A stretch of DNA of 41,148 nt from Williamsia muralis NBRC 105860 (GTDB taxonomy: Bacteria; Actinomycetota; Actinomycetes; Mycobacteriales; Mycobacteriaceae), in the NCBI RefSeq assembly GCF_001598915.1, contig NZ_BDAP01000014.1, positions 1-41,148 on the forward strand, read 5' to 3'. The first letter of the stretch is position 1. The number at the start of each line of letters is the position of its first letter. The translations under genes and the position numbers were made by a program. This document shows positions 6,891 to 14,980 of the stretch, one piece after another. Below the pieces are notes generated by a model. It had not been told where the DNA came from, did not search any database, and saw only the letters and a list, made by a program, of their open reading frames with translations.

Positions 6891-8669
6891 TCAGGGCCGA
6901 GCGCGGCCGGCGACCTTCTGCGATCCGCGACGGTCACGGCTGAACGACTTTCCACTGCCGCCACGCGCGGAGGACGAGGAAGAACGTTGCTGACGCGGTG
7001 CGCCGTCGTCCTTCTTGATGCCGATGGGCACCCCGCTGATCCGCGTGCCGCGAAGCCGTGTCAGCGTCTCGCGATCCAGGTTGCGGGGCAGTTCGACGAG
7101 TGAGTGGTCGTTGCGGATGCTGATGTGACCGAAGTCGCCGCGGGACAAGCCGCCCTCGTTGGCGATGGCGCCCACGATCGCTCCCGGGGTCACGTTGTTC
7201 TGGCGGCCGACTGCGAGCCGATACGTCGCGAACTCCACGTCACCGCCGCGACCGGAGCGCTCTGAACGCTCCTTGCGGTCGCGTTCCTTGCGCTCGCCTG
7301 CGGGCGGATCCGGCGACATCAGGAACCCGCCGTCCCGCGTCTCGAGAGCCAACGCGGCGGCGATGTCGGCCATCGTCACGTCGTTCTCGCGGGCGTAGTC
7401 CTCGATCAGCTTGCGGAAGAGGTCGAGGTTGTCCGAACTCAGATTCTGGGTGATCGATTCGGCGAACTTGGTGACCCGCTGCGCGTTGACATCGTCCACG
7501 CTGGGCAACCCGATCTCGTCGAGTGGCTGACGGGTGGCCTTCTCGATGGCCCGGAGCAGATGCCGCTCACGGGGCGAGACGAACAACAGTGCAGTGCCCG
7601 ATCGACCCGCCCGGCCGGTGCGCCCGATCCGGTGCACGTACGCCTCGGTGTCGTGCGGGATGTCGTAGTTCAGGACGTGCGAGATCCGGTCGACGTCGAG
7701 ACCGCGCGCAGCCACGTCGGTGGCGACGAGGATGTCGACCTGCCCGTTCTTCAGCTGCGCGATGGTGCGCTCACGCTGCGCCTGGGCGATGTCGCCGTTG
7801 ATGGCAGCTGCGGAGAACCCACGCGACCGCAGCCGCTCGGCCAGGTCTTCGGTGGCTTGCTTGGTGCGTACGAACACGATCATCGCGTCGAACTGCTCGA
7901 CCTCGAGGACACGGGTCAGCGCGTCCAATTTGCGCTGGTGAGAGACCTGGAGATACCGCTGCGTGATGTTCGACGCGGTACCGGTCTTGGCCTTCATCGT
8001 GACCTCGACCGGGTTCTTGAGGTACTTCTGCGACAGCCGGCCGATCGTCTTCGGCATGGTGGCCGAGAACAACGCCACCTGCTTGGACTCCGGCGTATCG
8101 CGCAGGATGCGCTCGACGTCTTCGGCGAAACCCATGTTCAGCATCTCGTCGGCCTCGTCGAGGACGAGGTAGTCCAACTCGGAGATGTCGAGGGTGCCCT
8201 TGTCGAGGTGGTCGATGACACGGCCAGGCGTTCCGACGATGATCTGTGCGCCACGGCGAAGTCCCGACAGCTGCACGGTGTAGCTCTGACCGCCATAGAT
8301 CGGCAGCACCTTCACACCGGGCAGATGTGCCGAGTAGCGGCCGAACGCCTCGGCCACCTGCAGCGCGAGTTCACGCGTCGGAGCCAGGATGAGTGCCTTC
8401 GGCTTACGCGCCGATGAGTCGATGCCCGAAAGGATCGGGACGGCGAATGCGGCGGTCTTGCCGGTGCCGGTCTGCGCCAGACCGACCACGTCGCGACCTT
8501 CGAGCAGAGGCGGGATGGTTGCCGCCTGGATCGGAGAGGGGGTCTCGTAGCCCACGTCCGTGAGTGCCTGCAACACTCGGGGATCCATCCCGAGGTCGGC
8601 GAACGTAACGGTGTCTTCGCTTAAAAGGGCCGCGTCACGCACGGGGGGCCCATCAATACTGTCTGTCAT
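6891..8669 (-). CDS. deaD: DEAD-box RNA helicase, DeaD/CsdA type
   Basis: This 592-residue cytosolic ATP-dependent RNA helicase is expected to act in ribosome assembly, mRNA decay and cold adaptation. The Q motif precedes AQTGTGKT (65-72). PTREL, GTPGR, DEAD (171-174) and SAT follow, then the second RecA domain with ARGLD and HRIGRTGR. A DbpA-type RNA-binding domain lies near 475-550 (YRLAVGRQNNVTPGAIVGAI, GVPIGIKKDDG). The tail is rich in Ser, Arg and Gly, typical of RNA-binding extensions. ATG 8669 follows AGGTAGTA, with a TACAGT hexamer 8 nt upstream. It is monocistronic by layout and divergent from the acyl-CoA ligase gene. Confidence 0.96.
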   Translation of the reverse strand: MTDSIDGPPVRDAALLSEDTVTFADLGMDPRVLQALTDVGYETPSPIQAATIPPLLEGRDVVGLAQTGTGKTAAFAVPILSGIDSSARKPKALILAPTRELALQVAEAFGRYSAHLPGVKVLPIYGGQSYTVQLSGLRRGAQIIVGTPGRVIDHLDKGTLDISELDYLVLDEADEMLNMGFAEDVERILRDTPESKQVALFSATMPKTIGRLSQKYLKNPVEVTMKAKTGTASNITQRYLQVSHQRKLDALTRVLEVEQFDAMIVFVRTKQATEDLAERLRSRGFSAAAINGDIAQAQRERTIAQLKNGQVDILVATDVAARGLDVDRISHVLNYDIPHDTEAYVHRIGRTGRAGRSGTALLFVSPRERHLLRAIEKATRQPLDEIGLPSVDDVNAQRVTKFAESITQNLSSDNLDLFRKLIEDYARENDVTMADIAAALALETRDGGFLMSPDPPAGERKERDRKERSERSGRGGDVEFATYRLAVGRQNNVTPGAIVGAIANEGGLSRGDFGHISIRNDHSLVELPRNLDRETLTRLRGTRISGVPIGIKKDDGAPRQQRSSSSSARGGSGKSFSRDRRGSQKVAGRARP

Positions 8670-8856
8670 TACTACCTACTGTAGCCGTGAACAGCTCAAA
8701 TCCGTTATTCGCAGGACAAAACCCCGCCGCAGGGGAATCGCTGTCAGGGTGCCCTACTGACGAGTAGGTTCGAAAGGTAACCTAACCCACAGTTGACGGG
8801 TTCCGAGTGCCTCGGTTACCCGCCTCTCCGACACTCCCCTGCCGCAGGAGGCCCTT

Positions 8857-10647
8857 GTGCAAGAAGTTTCAGTGCCGTCCGACTTCGTCGTTCCGGAAAA
8901 GGCGTCCATCGTTGACTCGATGTTGCGGCACCGCGACGAGTCACCGACCAAGGGGCTGTTCAAGCGTCGCGGTGACGACGGCTCCTGGACTCCGATCACC
9001 ACAAAGGAGTTCGCGGACCTGGTGGACAAGGTCGCCAAGGGTCTGATCGCGTCCGGCATCAAGCACGGCGACCGGGTCTCGATCTGCTCGGCCACCCGCT
9101 ACGAGTGGACAGTCCTCGACTACGCCGTGTGGCGCGCCGCGGGAACCACGGTCGCCATCTACGAGACCTCCGCCCCCTCGCAGGTGCAGTACATCGTGGA
9201 GAACTCCGAGACCTCCTTGCTGTTGGTCGAGACGCCTGCCCAGAAGCAGCAACACAGCTCCGTACTCGCCGACAGTGCCGACCTCAAAGAGATCCTGGTG
9301 ATCGACGAAGGCGCCATCGACGAGCTCGTTCGCCGTGGCGAATCCGTTGACGATTCCGAACTCGATCAGCGTCTCGCCAACACCCTGTCGAGCGACATCG
9401 CCACTCTGGTCTACACATCCGGAACCACGGGCAAGCCCAAGGGCGTCGCACTCACCCACGCGAACTTCCTGCACGAATGCCACGGCGTGCGTGTCACGCT
9501 CGGCGACCTGATGTCCGAAGGCAGTTCGACCCTGCTGTTCCTGCCGCTCGCGCACGTGTTCGCCCGGATCATCTCGGTCGCCTCGATCGTGCACCTCGTT
9601 CAGCTCGGCCACACCACCGTGGGGCCGACGCTCCTCGATGATCTCGCGGCCTTCAAGCCCAGCTACCTCCTGTCGGTCCCCCGCGTATTCGAAAAGGTGT
9701 ACAACAGCGCCAAGCAGAAGGCCGAGGACGGCGGCAAGGGCAAGATCTTCGGGGCTGCCACCGACACCGCCATCGAATACTCGAAGGCACTGGAGAACGG
9801 CGGAGCCGGGCTGGTCCTCAAGGCCAAGCACAAGGTCTTCGATGTGCTCGTCTATTCCAAGCTCCGCGCGGCGCTCGGTGGCGAGTGCACAAGCGCGGTG
9901 TCCGGCGGCGCCGCACTCGGCGCCCGACTCGGCCACTTCTTCCGTGGCATCGGGATCCCCATCTACGAGGGCTACGGCCTGAGTGAGACCACCGCCGCCG
10001 TCACGGTCAATGCCGAAGGCGCACAACGCATCGGAACAGTCGGCCGTCCGGTGTACGGACAATCGGTCGCCATTGCCGACGACGGCGAGGTGCTACTCAA
10101 GGGCCCAGTGGTCTTCGGTGGGTACTGGAAGAACGAGCAGGCCACGGCCGAGGCAATCAAGGATGGCTGGTTCCACACCGGTGATATCGGGACGCTTGAT
10201 GACGGCTACCTGTCGATCACCGGCCGCAAGAAGGAACTCATCGTCACGGCCGGCGGCAAGAACGTCTCCCCCGCGCAGATGGAAGATGCGATCCGCGCGC
10301 ATCCGCTGGTCAGTCAGGCGCTGGTCGTCGGTGACAACAAGCCCTTCATCGCCGCTCTGGTCACCCTTGACCCCGAAGCATTGCCCGGTTGGCTCGAGCG
10401 CAACAACCTCCCCGCCGACACCGCGGTCGCGGATCTCGTCGACAACAAGACGTTGATCGCCGATATCGATGTGGCCATCAAGACCGCAAACGATCAGGTG
10501 TCAAAGGCCGAGGCCATCAAGAAGTTCCGGATCATCGAGAACGACTTCACCATCGAGACGGGCGAGTTGACGCCCACCCTCAAGCTCAAGCGCAACGTCA
10601 TCCATGACTCCCACGCCGACGAGATCGAGGGCCTCTACACCAAGTAG
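8857..10647 (+). CDS. fadD15: Long-chain fatty acyl-CoA ligase, FadD15 type
   Basis: This 596-residue adenylate-forming enzyme activates long-chain fatty acids with ATP and CoA. The AMP-binding P-loop YTSGTTGKPKGV starts at Tyr186. YEGYGLSET marks the substrate/ATP site, and GDIGTLDDGYLSITGRKKE leads into the hinge and the C-terminal lid carrying TAGGKNVSP. The overall size and motif set match the FadD15/FAA1-like group. GTG 8857 is set by a strong ribosome site, GGAGG, about 6 nt upstream. A long perfect hairpin follows the stop, so it is a single-gene unit. A role in membrane or storage-lipid turnover is inferred from the family. Confidence 0.93.
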   Translation: MQEVSVPSDFVVPEKASIVDSMLRHRDESPTKGLFKRRGDDGSWTPITTKEFADLVDKVAKGLIASGIKHGDRVSICSATRYEWTVLDYAVWRAAGTTVAIYETSAPSQVQYIVENSETSLLLVETPAQKQQHSSVLADSADLKEILVIDEGAIDELVRRGESVDDSELDQRLANTLSSDIATLVYTSGTTGKPKGVALTHANFLHECHGVRVTLGDLMSEGSSTLLFLPLAHVFARIISVASIVHLVQLGHTTVGPTLLDDLAAFKPSYLLSVPRVFEKVYNSAKQKAEDGGKGKIFGAATDTAIEYSKALENGGAGLVLKAKHKVFDVLVYSKLRAALGGECTSAVSGGAALGARLGHFFRGIGIPIYEGYGLSETTAAVTVNAEGAQRIGTVGRPVYGQSVAIADDGEVLLKGPVVFGGYWKNEQATAEAIKDGWFHTGDIGTLDDGYLSITGRKKELIVTAGGKNVSPAQMEDAIRAHPLVSQALVVGDNKPFIAALVTLDPEALPGWLERNNLPADTAVADLVDNKTLIADIDVAIKTANDQVSKAEAIKKFRIIENDFTIETGELTPTLKLKRNVIHDSHADEIEGLYTK

Positions 10648-10664
10648 CGGCAGCAACAACCACG

Positions 10665-10707
10665 CGAGCGGTTGGCACCTACAGGTGCCAACCGCTCGTT
10701 TGTTTTT
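10665..10707 (+). terminator. Strong rho-independent terminator after fadD15
   Basis: A perfect 16-bp inverted repeat (arms 10665-10680 and 10683-10698, beginning CGAGCGGTTGG and ending CCAACCGCTCG) has only two bases at its centre, so the loop must open to about six. It is followed by TTTGTTTTT. It lies 18 bp after the ligase stop codon. Confidence 0.93.
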
Positions 10708-10755
10708 CCGGAAGTTATGCGGACTGCTCTGGCAGCCGGGGTTACGTGTCGACGG

Positions 10756-10923
10756 CTACTTCAGGATGAGCACCAGTACGACAACCGCCAAGATCGCGGC
10801 GAGGATGAGCCACTCCCACTTGTCGCCGCCGTTCTTGTCTCCACTGTTCTTCCGTTCGGGCTCAGGTCTGTTGAGTGCACGGAATCCACTCGTCCATGGC
10901 GGCGGGGGCGGAAACGGACTCAC
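10756..10923 (-). CDS. Small proline-rich single-pass membrane protein (55 aa)
   Basis: I do not recognise the family. The peptide opens MSPFPPPPPW, has a charged middle (RNRPEPERKNSGDK-like, residues 18-35), and ends in one clear transmembrane helix (WLILAAILAVVVLVLIL, about 38-54). The GTG at 10923 is chosen because AAAGG lies 8 nt upstream on the minus strand; longer versions of the frame have no such site. It lies downstream of the serine hydrolase gene on the same strand, 169 bp away. N-in or tail-anchored topology is likely. The hydrophobic tail and ribosome site argue it is real. Confidence 0.6.
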   Translation of the reverse strand: MSPFPPPPPWTSGFRALNRPEPERKNSGDKNGGDKWEWLILAAILAVVVLVLILK

Positions 10924-11092
10924 AACAAACACCTTTCGAAGACTGCACTTTTTGGTCTGTGGGGCAAACGATCCGTGCCGGCGGTTTCGTTCCCGGTGGC
11001 GATCGACGTCACACCACAGTCTTGGCCGGCGCCCGGTGCTCAATCCGCGGCAGTCACGACCTGGCCGAAAGATGTTGTCGCTGTGGGACACA

Positions 11093-12052
11093 TCAGTGGA
11101 GCTGCCCGCGTGGGTCGAGTTGCATCGTGTCGTTGTCTGCGAGAGACAACGCGGACCCGACCGCCGACGCCACGGCAGTCAGGCCGTCGCGCGAAGTCGC
11201 CCAACTCGCCTCGTAGGGTTGGCGGCTCAGCAGCGCGACCACGAATCTGTGATCGGGTCCGACGAACCCGGCGCTGTGGAGGTAGGCAGTCTGCTCGAAG
11301 CAACACATCCACCCCTGCTTGACCACAGGCGCATCCGCCGCGCCGATTGCGAGCAGACCGAAGTCTTGAGAGAAGCCGTCGGCAGCCACCCCCGGCGCCG
11401 ATGCCAGCGCACCCAGGATCAACTGACGGTCCGGCTCCGGCAATTTCGATACATGCGCGTAGATCCGAACGACATCGGCAGCCGACGTGACCATCTCGCC
11501 CCAGTACGAAGCATCCTGCGGTGGTTGGGTTTCGGTGAGTCCGAGCCGTTCACTCACCCGCGACACCGCGCCTTGCCCGTCGAACCGTGTCCACAGTTCG
11601 TTCATCGCGACGTCATCGCTGAGACCGAGTGCGCGCTCGATCAGAGCGACATCCGAGTCGGCCACAGGCAATTGTTCAGCACGGCGACGTTCGACGATGT
11701 CGACCACCACAACCAACTTCGTGAGCGACGCCGCATACATCGGCGTGGCACTGGCCGAACCCGACGACTCCCCGGTGCCGGTGTCCAGTACCGCCATTCC
11801 CAAGTCGAGCCCCGGCCGGGCCATCGCAACGGTTTCGGCAGCCGCCACCGCCCTGCCGACGAAGCCGCCGACCACACTGCGGCGGTCAGCAGATCCAGCC
11901 GGCGTATGGTCGTCCACGTCCCGTGCACTGCCCACACCACACACAAACGCACCGACAGATGCCGTCAGAACCAGTTGCACAGCGATCATCGCGACCGCGA
12001 CGACTATGCGAACGGGCCGCGTGGAGGTCAGGGACGACGGACGCGCAGACAT
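11093..12052 (-). CDS. Exported serine hydrolase, class A beta-lactamase fold (LppW-like)
   Basis: The 319-residue protein has an N-terminal signal/anchor (VRIVVAVAMIAVQLVLTASVGAFVCG, about residues 13-38), so it acts outside the membrane. The SxxK motif is ASLTKL, an SDN-like motif is SDDVAMNELW, and KQGW stands where beta-lactamases have KTG. The fold is that of penicillin-recognising serine enzymes; the weak third motif suggests it is not an efficient beta-lactamase. A cell-wall-related hydrolase or binding role is likely. ATG 12052 has GGAG about 7 nt upstream; the upstream 26 codons of open frame are not needed. The M. tuberculosis lipoprotein LppW is a similar protein, from memory. Confidence 0.8.
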   Translation of the reverse strand: MSARPSSLTSTRPVRIVVAVAMIAVQLVLTASVGAFVCGVGSARDVDDHTPAGSADRRSVVGGFVGRAVAAAETVAMARPGLDLGMAVLDTGTGESSGSASATPMYAASLTKLVVVVDIVERRRAEQLPVADSDVALIERALGLSDDVAMNELWTRFDGQGAVSRVSERLGLTETQPPQDASYWGEMVTSAADVVRIYAHVSKLPEPDRQLILGALASAPGVAADGFSQDFGLLAIGAADAPVVKQGWMCCFEQTAYLHSAGFVGPDHRFVVALLSRQPYEASWATSRDGLTAVASAVGSALSLADNDTMQLDPRGQLH

Positions 12053-12107
12053 ACTGGACTCCAGCGTCCTCGGGTTCGGCCAAGCTCGCCACCCGCGACG
12101 ACTGTGC

Positions 12108-12434
12108 TCACGTATCACGTTCGCCGGCAACCCCTTCCGCCGGTCGAAGCGCCCATCCAGGAACCCAATGGGTCACCTTCTCCTCTCTCCCCTTGGCCGG
12201 GATGGTGTAGGTGACCTTGCCGAACCATTCGCCCCATTCGGTCATGCCCCACTCGGTGAGCACTCCCATCGTCTTCTTCCGGAATTGGAGTCCATCAGGG
12301 TGATAGGACCCCGAGTGGTGGGGTTGGTAGGCGTACAGCGTGATCAGGTCAACCGTCACCGCCATATGCCCGACCCCCACAAAGGCCGGACGGCGCGGTT
12401 GCCCGCTGTCTCCTCCGATTCCGGCCGTCTTCAT
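12108..12434 (-). CDS. Orphan hypothetical protein (108 aa)
   Basis: I do not recognise this protein. It is soluble, aromatic-rich and basic, with a notable repeat MGVLTEWGMTEWGEWFG near the middle and VTYTIPAKGREEKVTHWVPGW after it. ATG 12434 is supported by TATGGT (12441-12446 on the minus strand) ending exactly 6 nt upstream, the same arrangement as ten other genes in the window. It lies just outside the left copy of the tRNA-Leu repeat and 55 bp upstream of the serine hydrolase, on the same strand. It may have arrived with the element, or be a lineage-specific chromosomal gene. Confidence 0.6.
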   Translation of the reverse strand: MKTAGIGGDSGQPRRPAFVGVGHMAVTVDLITLYAYQPHHSGSYHPDGLQFRKKTMGVLTEWGMTEWGEWFGKVTYTIPAKGREEKVTHWVPGWALRPAEGVAGERDT

Positions 12435-12440
12435 GGTTCG

Positions 12441-12446
12441 ACCATA
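12441..12446 (-). promoter_or_regulatory. Leaderless-type -10 (TATGGT) for the orphan gene
   Basis: On the minus strand TATGGT is followed by six bases (CGAACC) and then the ATG. A TTCGA repeat surrounds it and could bind a regulator. Confidence 0.45.
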
Positions 12447-12637
12447 CGTTCGAATCGGTGCTAGTCTCAAGCCCGGCGGGGCGGTCACCTGTGGACGTGG
12501 ATTTCGGACATGGAGGAGCCGCCCTGTCTATCGGCAACGGATACGCCGCGGGCCGACTCGCCGCGGATCTGCGTTCAGTCACGCGGCTGTCGCCGACGTT
12601 GGCGTACGAAACTCCGGACAGCCGGCGCAGAGATTTG

Positions 12638-12663
12638 TGGTGCGCGAGGGGGACTTGAACCCC
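12638..12663 (-). repeat. Duplicated tRNA-Leu 3' end (att site, distal copy)
   Basis: This 26-nt segment repeats the 3' end of tRNA-Leu(UAG) at 14007-14034, including the acceptor strand with CCA and the T-loop. It differs only by one fewer G in the G run and one fewer C in the C run. No tRNA body follows it. It is the expected scar of site-specific integration at the tRNA gene. Confidence 0.8.
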
Positions 12664-13247
12664 AGCTTCCATGCAGGTCGAACAGTCACTCGGCCCGTTT
12701 GCCCACATAATGCCCACGGCTGAATCCAGCCTATTGGCAACATCATCGAGGCCATCGTCGAAAAGCTCCGCGTAGACGTCGAGCGTCATCGCCACCGATG
12801 AGTGCCCCACATCTTTCTGGATCGCCTTCACATTCGCTCCCGCCTCCACGGCCAGCGATGCCGCAGTGTGGATGCGGCGTGAAGCGTGGAAGGCCGGCCG
12901 CAACGATCGACTGCTGCCACCAAACCGCGGGTGTACGGCGGCAGTGGTAGGTGCTTCCGTCCTTCGACCACAGCAACTCGTGCGGCCCTTCCCTCACACA
13001 GCGCCGAGATCCGACCCATCGGAAAGGACGGCACCGGAACGGTGCGCTCGCGGTGACTCTTCGTCGTGCCCACGATGATCATGCCGTCAACCTCGACCGC
13101 GTTGTCCCGGACGACGGGGCGCTTGCGGAGTGTGTTGACACCGCGGACGCGCAAGCCTGTTGCCTCACCCCGCCGGATGCCGGTGTAGCCCAGCGCCAGC
13201 GCCAGCACCGGCGGGTAGACGTTTAACACCGAGAAGTCCGAAATCAA
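12638..13247 (-). pseudogene. Tyrosine-recombinase (phage/ICE integrase), broken
   Basis: Three reading frames together give one integrase C-terminal half. Frame 1 (from 13247 down to about 12995) has LALALGYTGIRRGEATGLRV, the first catalytic Arg region, and TTKSHRERTVPVP. Frame 2 (about 12995-12874) has GPHELLWSKDG and AAGLPRFTPH. Frame 3 (from about 12872) has HTAASLAVEAG, DVGHSS and LDVYAELF with the Tyr nucleophile. The second junction lacks about 8 nt where the HxLRH box should be, removing the second catalytic Arg. The N-terminal DNA-binding half is missing. The last frame reads through the att repeat (GVQVPLAHH), as integrases adjoining tRNA att sites often do. Confidence 0.88.
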
Positions 13248-13301
13248 CTATCTGCGACGAAATTGCTGTTAGCTAGAGGCAGGGGCGCGGAAGGGCATCA
13301 G

Positions 13302-13499
13302 ATGAGCGACCATGGCTACGTACAGAGCAACCAACGCTGCCCCGACTGTGGGGCGGTGATGCTGGCCGACGTCGCCTACCGCGACGGTTCGCCTGGTAGC
13401 GCCTCTGTAGACCGGACGGTGTGTGGCCTCGATTGCCAGGGCAGCCGATGTGGCCACCAGTTCACCAAGCGAGAATGGGCTGTACGCACCCGCCCATAA
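13302..13499 (+). CDS. Small zinc-ribbon protein (65 aa)
   Basis: The product has CPDC at about residues 14-17, then Cys at about 42, 46 and 51, followed by HQFTKREW. The two paired cysteine knuckles suggest one zinc site. ATG 13302 has GGAAGGG 7-8 nt upstream, whereas the longer open frame from 13263 has no ribosome site. I cannot name a family. Small zinc ribbons of this kind are frequent cargo in phages and integrative elements, and this one lies inside the tRNA-Leu remnant, on the strand opposite the integrase. Confidence 0.6.
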   Translation: MSDHGYVQSNQRCPDCGAVMLADVAYRDGSPGSASVDRTVCGLDCQGSRCGHQFTKREWAVRTRP

Positions 13500-14006
13500 C
13501 GCTGACTCCTGCGCCAGGCCTGGCGACTGGCGCTGCCTAGCTCAGTGGGTCTTTTTGAAGTCCGGAACCATCACGACGCCATCCAATCCCCTGGCTTGCG
13601 CGTGGGTTTCACGACCTGTATGTGGGTGTCGCCGTGGTGTACGGCACTGTAGAGATCGCTGCTCACGGCGACGTACCGGATCTGAGCCTCAAGCCACGCA
13701 CACACACGACGCATGTCTGATGGTTCAGAGCGATCACTGGTCAATCGTCACTAGCTCGTCCTGGTTCGAGGAGGCAAAGTTCGTCCAAGTCGCAAGTCAG
13801 AACTATAACCGCGCACACCTCGACGGCAGCGACCCAGAACGCGACGAGAATGATGAGCTCAACGAAGACTGAAAGCCGGTCGCGTGCCCACATCCTGCCC
13901 ACTAACGGCGCAGAAAGCGGCTCGAACACAGTCACAGCGACTCGCGCACGAAGACCGATCAACAGCAGGTGAGACACCGGAAACGGGCACTATCTGGATG
14001 TTCGAA
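13500..14006. other. Gene-poor part of the element remnant
   Basis: No frame here has a ribosome site, leaderless promoter or recognisable product. A frame ending at 13872 has an acidic end starting at an ATG (13720) but no start signal. Base composition is less GC-rich than the flanks. I see decayed element DNA and nothing more. Confidence 0.5.
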
Positions 14007-14091
<85 letters not shown>

Positions 14092-14138
14092 GTGCAGAGC
14101 ACAGCGTACCGGCTGACCAGCGCGTTGCAGTACTTAGG

Positions 14139-14144
14139 TACCGT
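14139..14144 (+). promoter_or_regulatory. Leaderless-type -10 (TACCGT) for the lprD-like gene
   Basis: TACCGT is followed by CAAGAT and the ATG at 14151. It lies 47 bp beyond the 5' end of the divergent tRNA gene. Confidence 0.45.
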
Positions 14145-14150
14145 CAAGAT

Positions 14151-14609
14151 ATGGATCCCATCAAGCACCGGCATCGACCAGCACTCATCGTGCTGGTGAT
14201 CGTCGCCGCGCTGGCATGTCTCGCGCTGGCGTGGTGGCAGTGGGATCGCTTCGAATCGAGCTCGGGTACCGGCCAGAACCTGGGGTACGCACTCCAGTGG
14301 CCGGCCTTCGCCATATTCGTGGTCTACGCGTATCGCCGATTTGTGGTGCTCGAGTCGGACCCCGTCGAAGTCCTGAAGCTGCAATCGAACAAGGGCATGA
14401 CGGAGATTCCAGACGGAGTCCTGCCGCCTCGGCCCGCACCGGCCAGCCCCCCAGCGGACGACAGCCCTGAAAGCGATCAGCTGGCCGAATACAACCAGAT
14501 ACTCGCCGAACTCGCGGGTAACAACCCGCGCCAAACCGGCCCCGACCCCGACCTCGAGATGGTCGACACCGACCCGCACACGAACAACACGCAACGGAGC
14601 AATCAGTGA
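14151..14609 (+). CDS. lprD: LprD-like membrane protein (Rv1343c homologue)
   Basis: The 152-residue protein has an N-terminal hydrophobic segment (ALIVLVIVAALACLALAWWQW, about 11-31) and a second one (ALQWPAFAIFVVYAYRRF, about 46-63), followed by an acidic, proline-rich cytosolic or periplasmic tail ending near residue 152. The NLGYALQWP and WWQWDRF blocks match M. tuberculosis LprD (Rv1343c) as I recall it. A lipobox is not convincing here; Cys21 lies inside the helix, so lipidation is doubtful. The function is unknown. The upstream open frame runs through the tRNA and is not used. The stop overlaps the GTG of the DUF3817 gene, so the two are co-translated. Confidence 0.85.
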   Translation: MDPIKHRHRPALIVLVIVAALACLALAWWQWDRFESSSGTGQNLGYALQWPAFAIFVVYAYRRFVVLESDPVEVLKLQSNKGMTEIPDGVLPPRPAPASPPADDSPESDQLAEYNQILAELAGNNPRQTGPDPDLEMVDTDPHTNNTQRSNQ

Positions 14610-14962
14610 CCGAGACCCCGGCCGAACAGACCGCGCCTGCAACCACGGCGACGCCGAGCAAGATAAAGGGCGCGTTGCTTCGGTACCGGGTGATGGCGTG
14701 GGTCACCGGCCTCTGGTTGCTGCTCCTCGTGGCCGAACTGGTCCTCAAATACGGCTTCGACGTCGATGCGCTCGACTTCGTGCCGATCGTCCACGGTTGG
14801 GTGTACTTCGTGTACCTCATCATGGCCATCGACCTCGGTATCAAGGTCCGCTGGCCTCTGGGCAAGGCCGTCTACACCCTGATCGCCGGCACCATCCCGT
14901 TCCTGTCGTTCTGGGTGGAACACAAGCGCACCCAAGAGATCAAGGCACAGTTCGGGGTCTGA
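14606..14962 (+). CDS. DUF3817 membrane protein (Rv1342c homologue)
   Basis: The 118-residue protein has three predicted membrane helices. LLRYRVMAWVTGLWLLLLVAELVLKY opens the DUF3817 domain, then VHGWVYFVYLIMAIDLGIKVRWPLGK and a last hydrophobic stretch ending in SFWVEHK. Function is not known for the family. The GTG start lies within the GTGA overlap with lprD. It converges with rdgB, leaving only 18 bp between stops. A second, diverged member of the family is at 34807-35142. Confidence 0.88.
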   Translation: MTETPAEQTAPATTATPSKIKGALLRYRVMAWVTGLWLLLLVAELVLKYGFDVDALDFVPIVHGWVYFVYLIMAIDLGIKVRWPLGKAVYTLIAGTIPFLSFWVEHKRTQEIKAQFGV

Positions 14963-14980
14963 GGCCCCGGCCAGGAGCGG

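Noticed and set aside
10604-12214. 536-codon plus-strand frame over the fadD15 terminator and serine hydrolase
   Set aside because: It reads through a strong terminator and is the reverse shadow of the hydrolase; composition is that of a non-coding frame.
13532-13548. tRNA-like D-arm sequence (TAGCTCAGTGGG)
   Set aside because: No acceptor or anticodon stem can be formed, and no T-arm lies at the right distance. Probably chance or a very degraded fragment.
13741-13977. 78-codon minus-strand frame with a hydrophobic centre
   Set aside because: It ends in the element remnant, has no start signal and no family resemblance.
14953-14970. Short GGGG...CCCC hairpin between the DUF3817 gene and rdgB
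   Set aside because: The stem is only about 5 bp and there is no T run, so I do not call a terminator.
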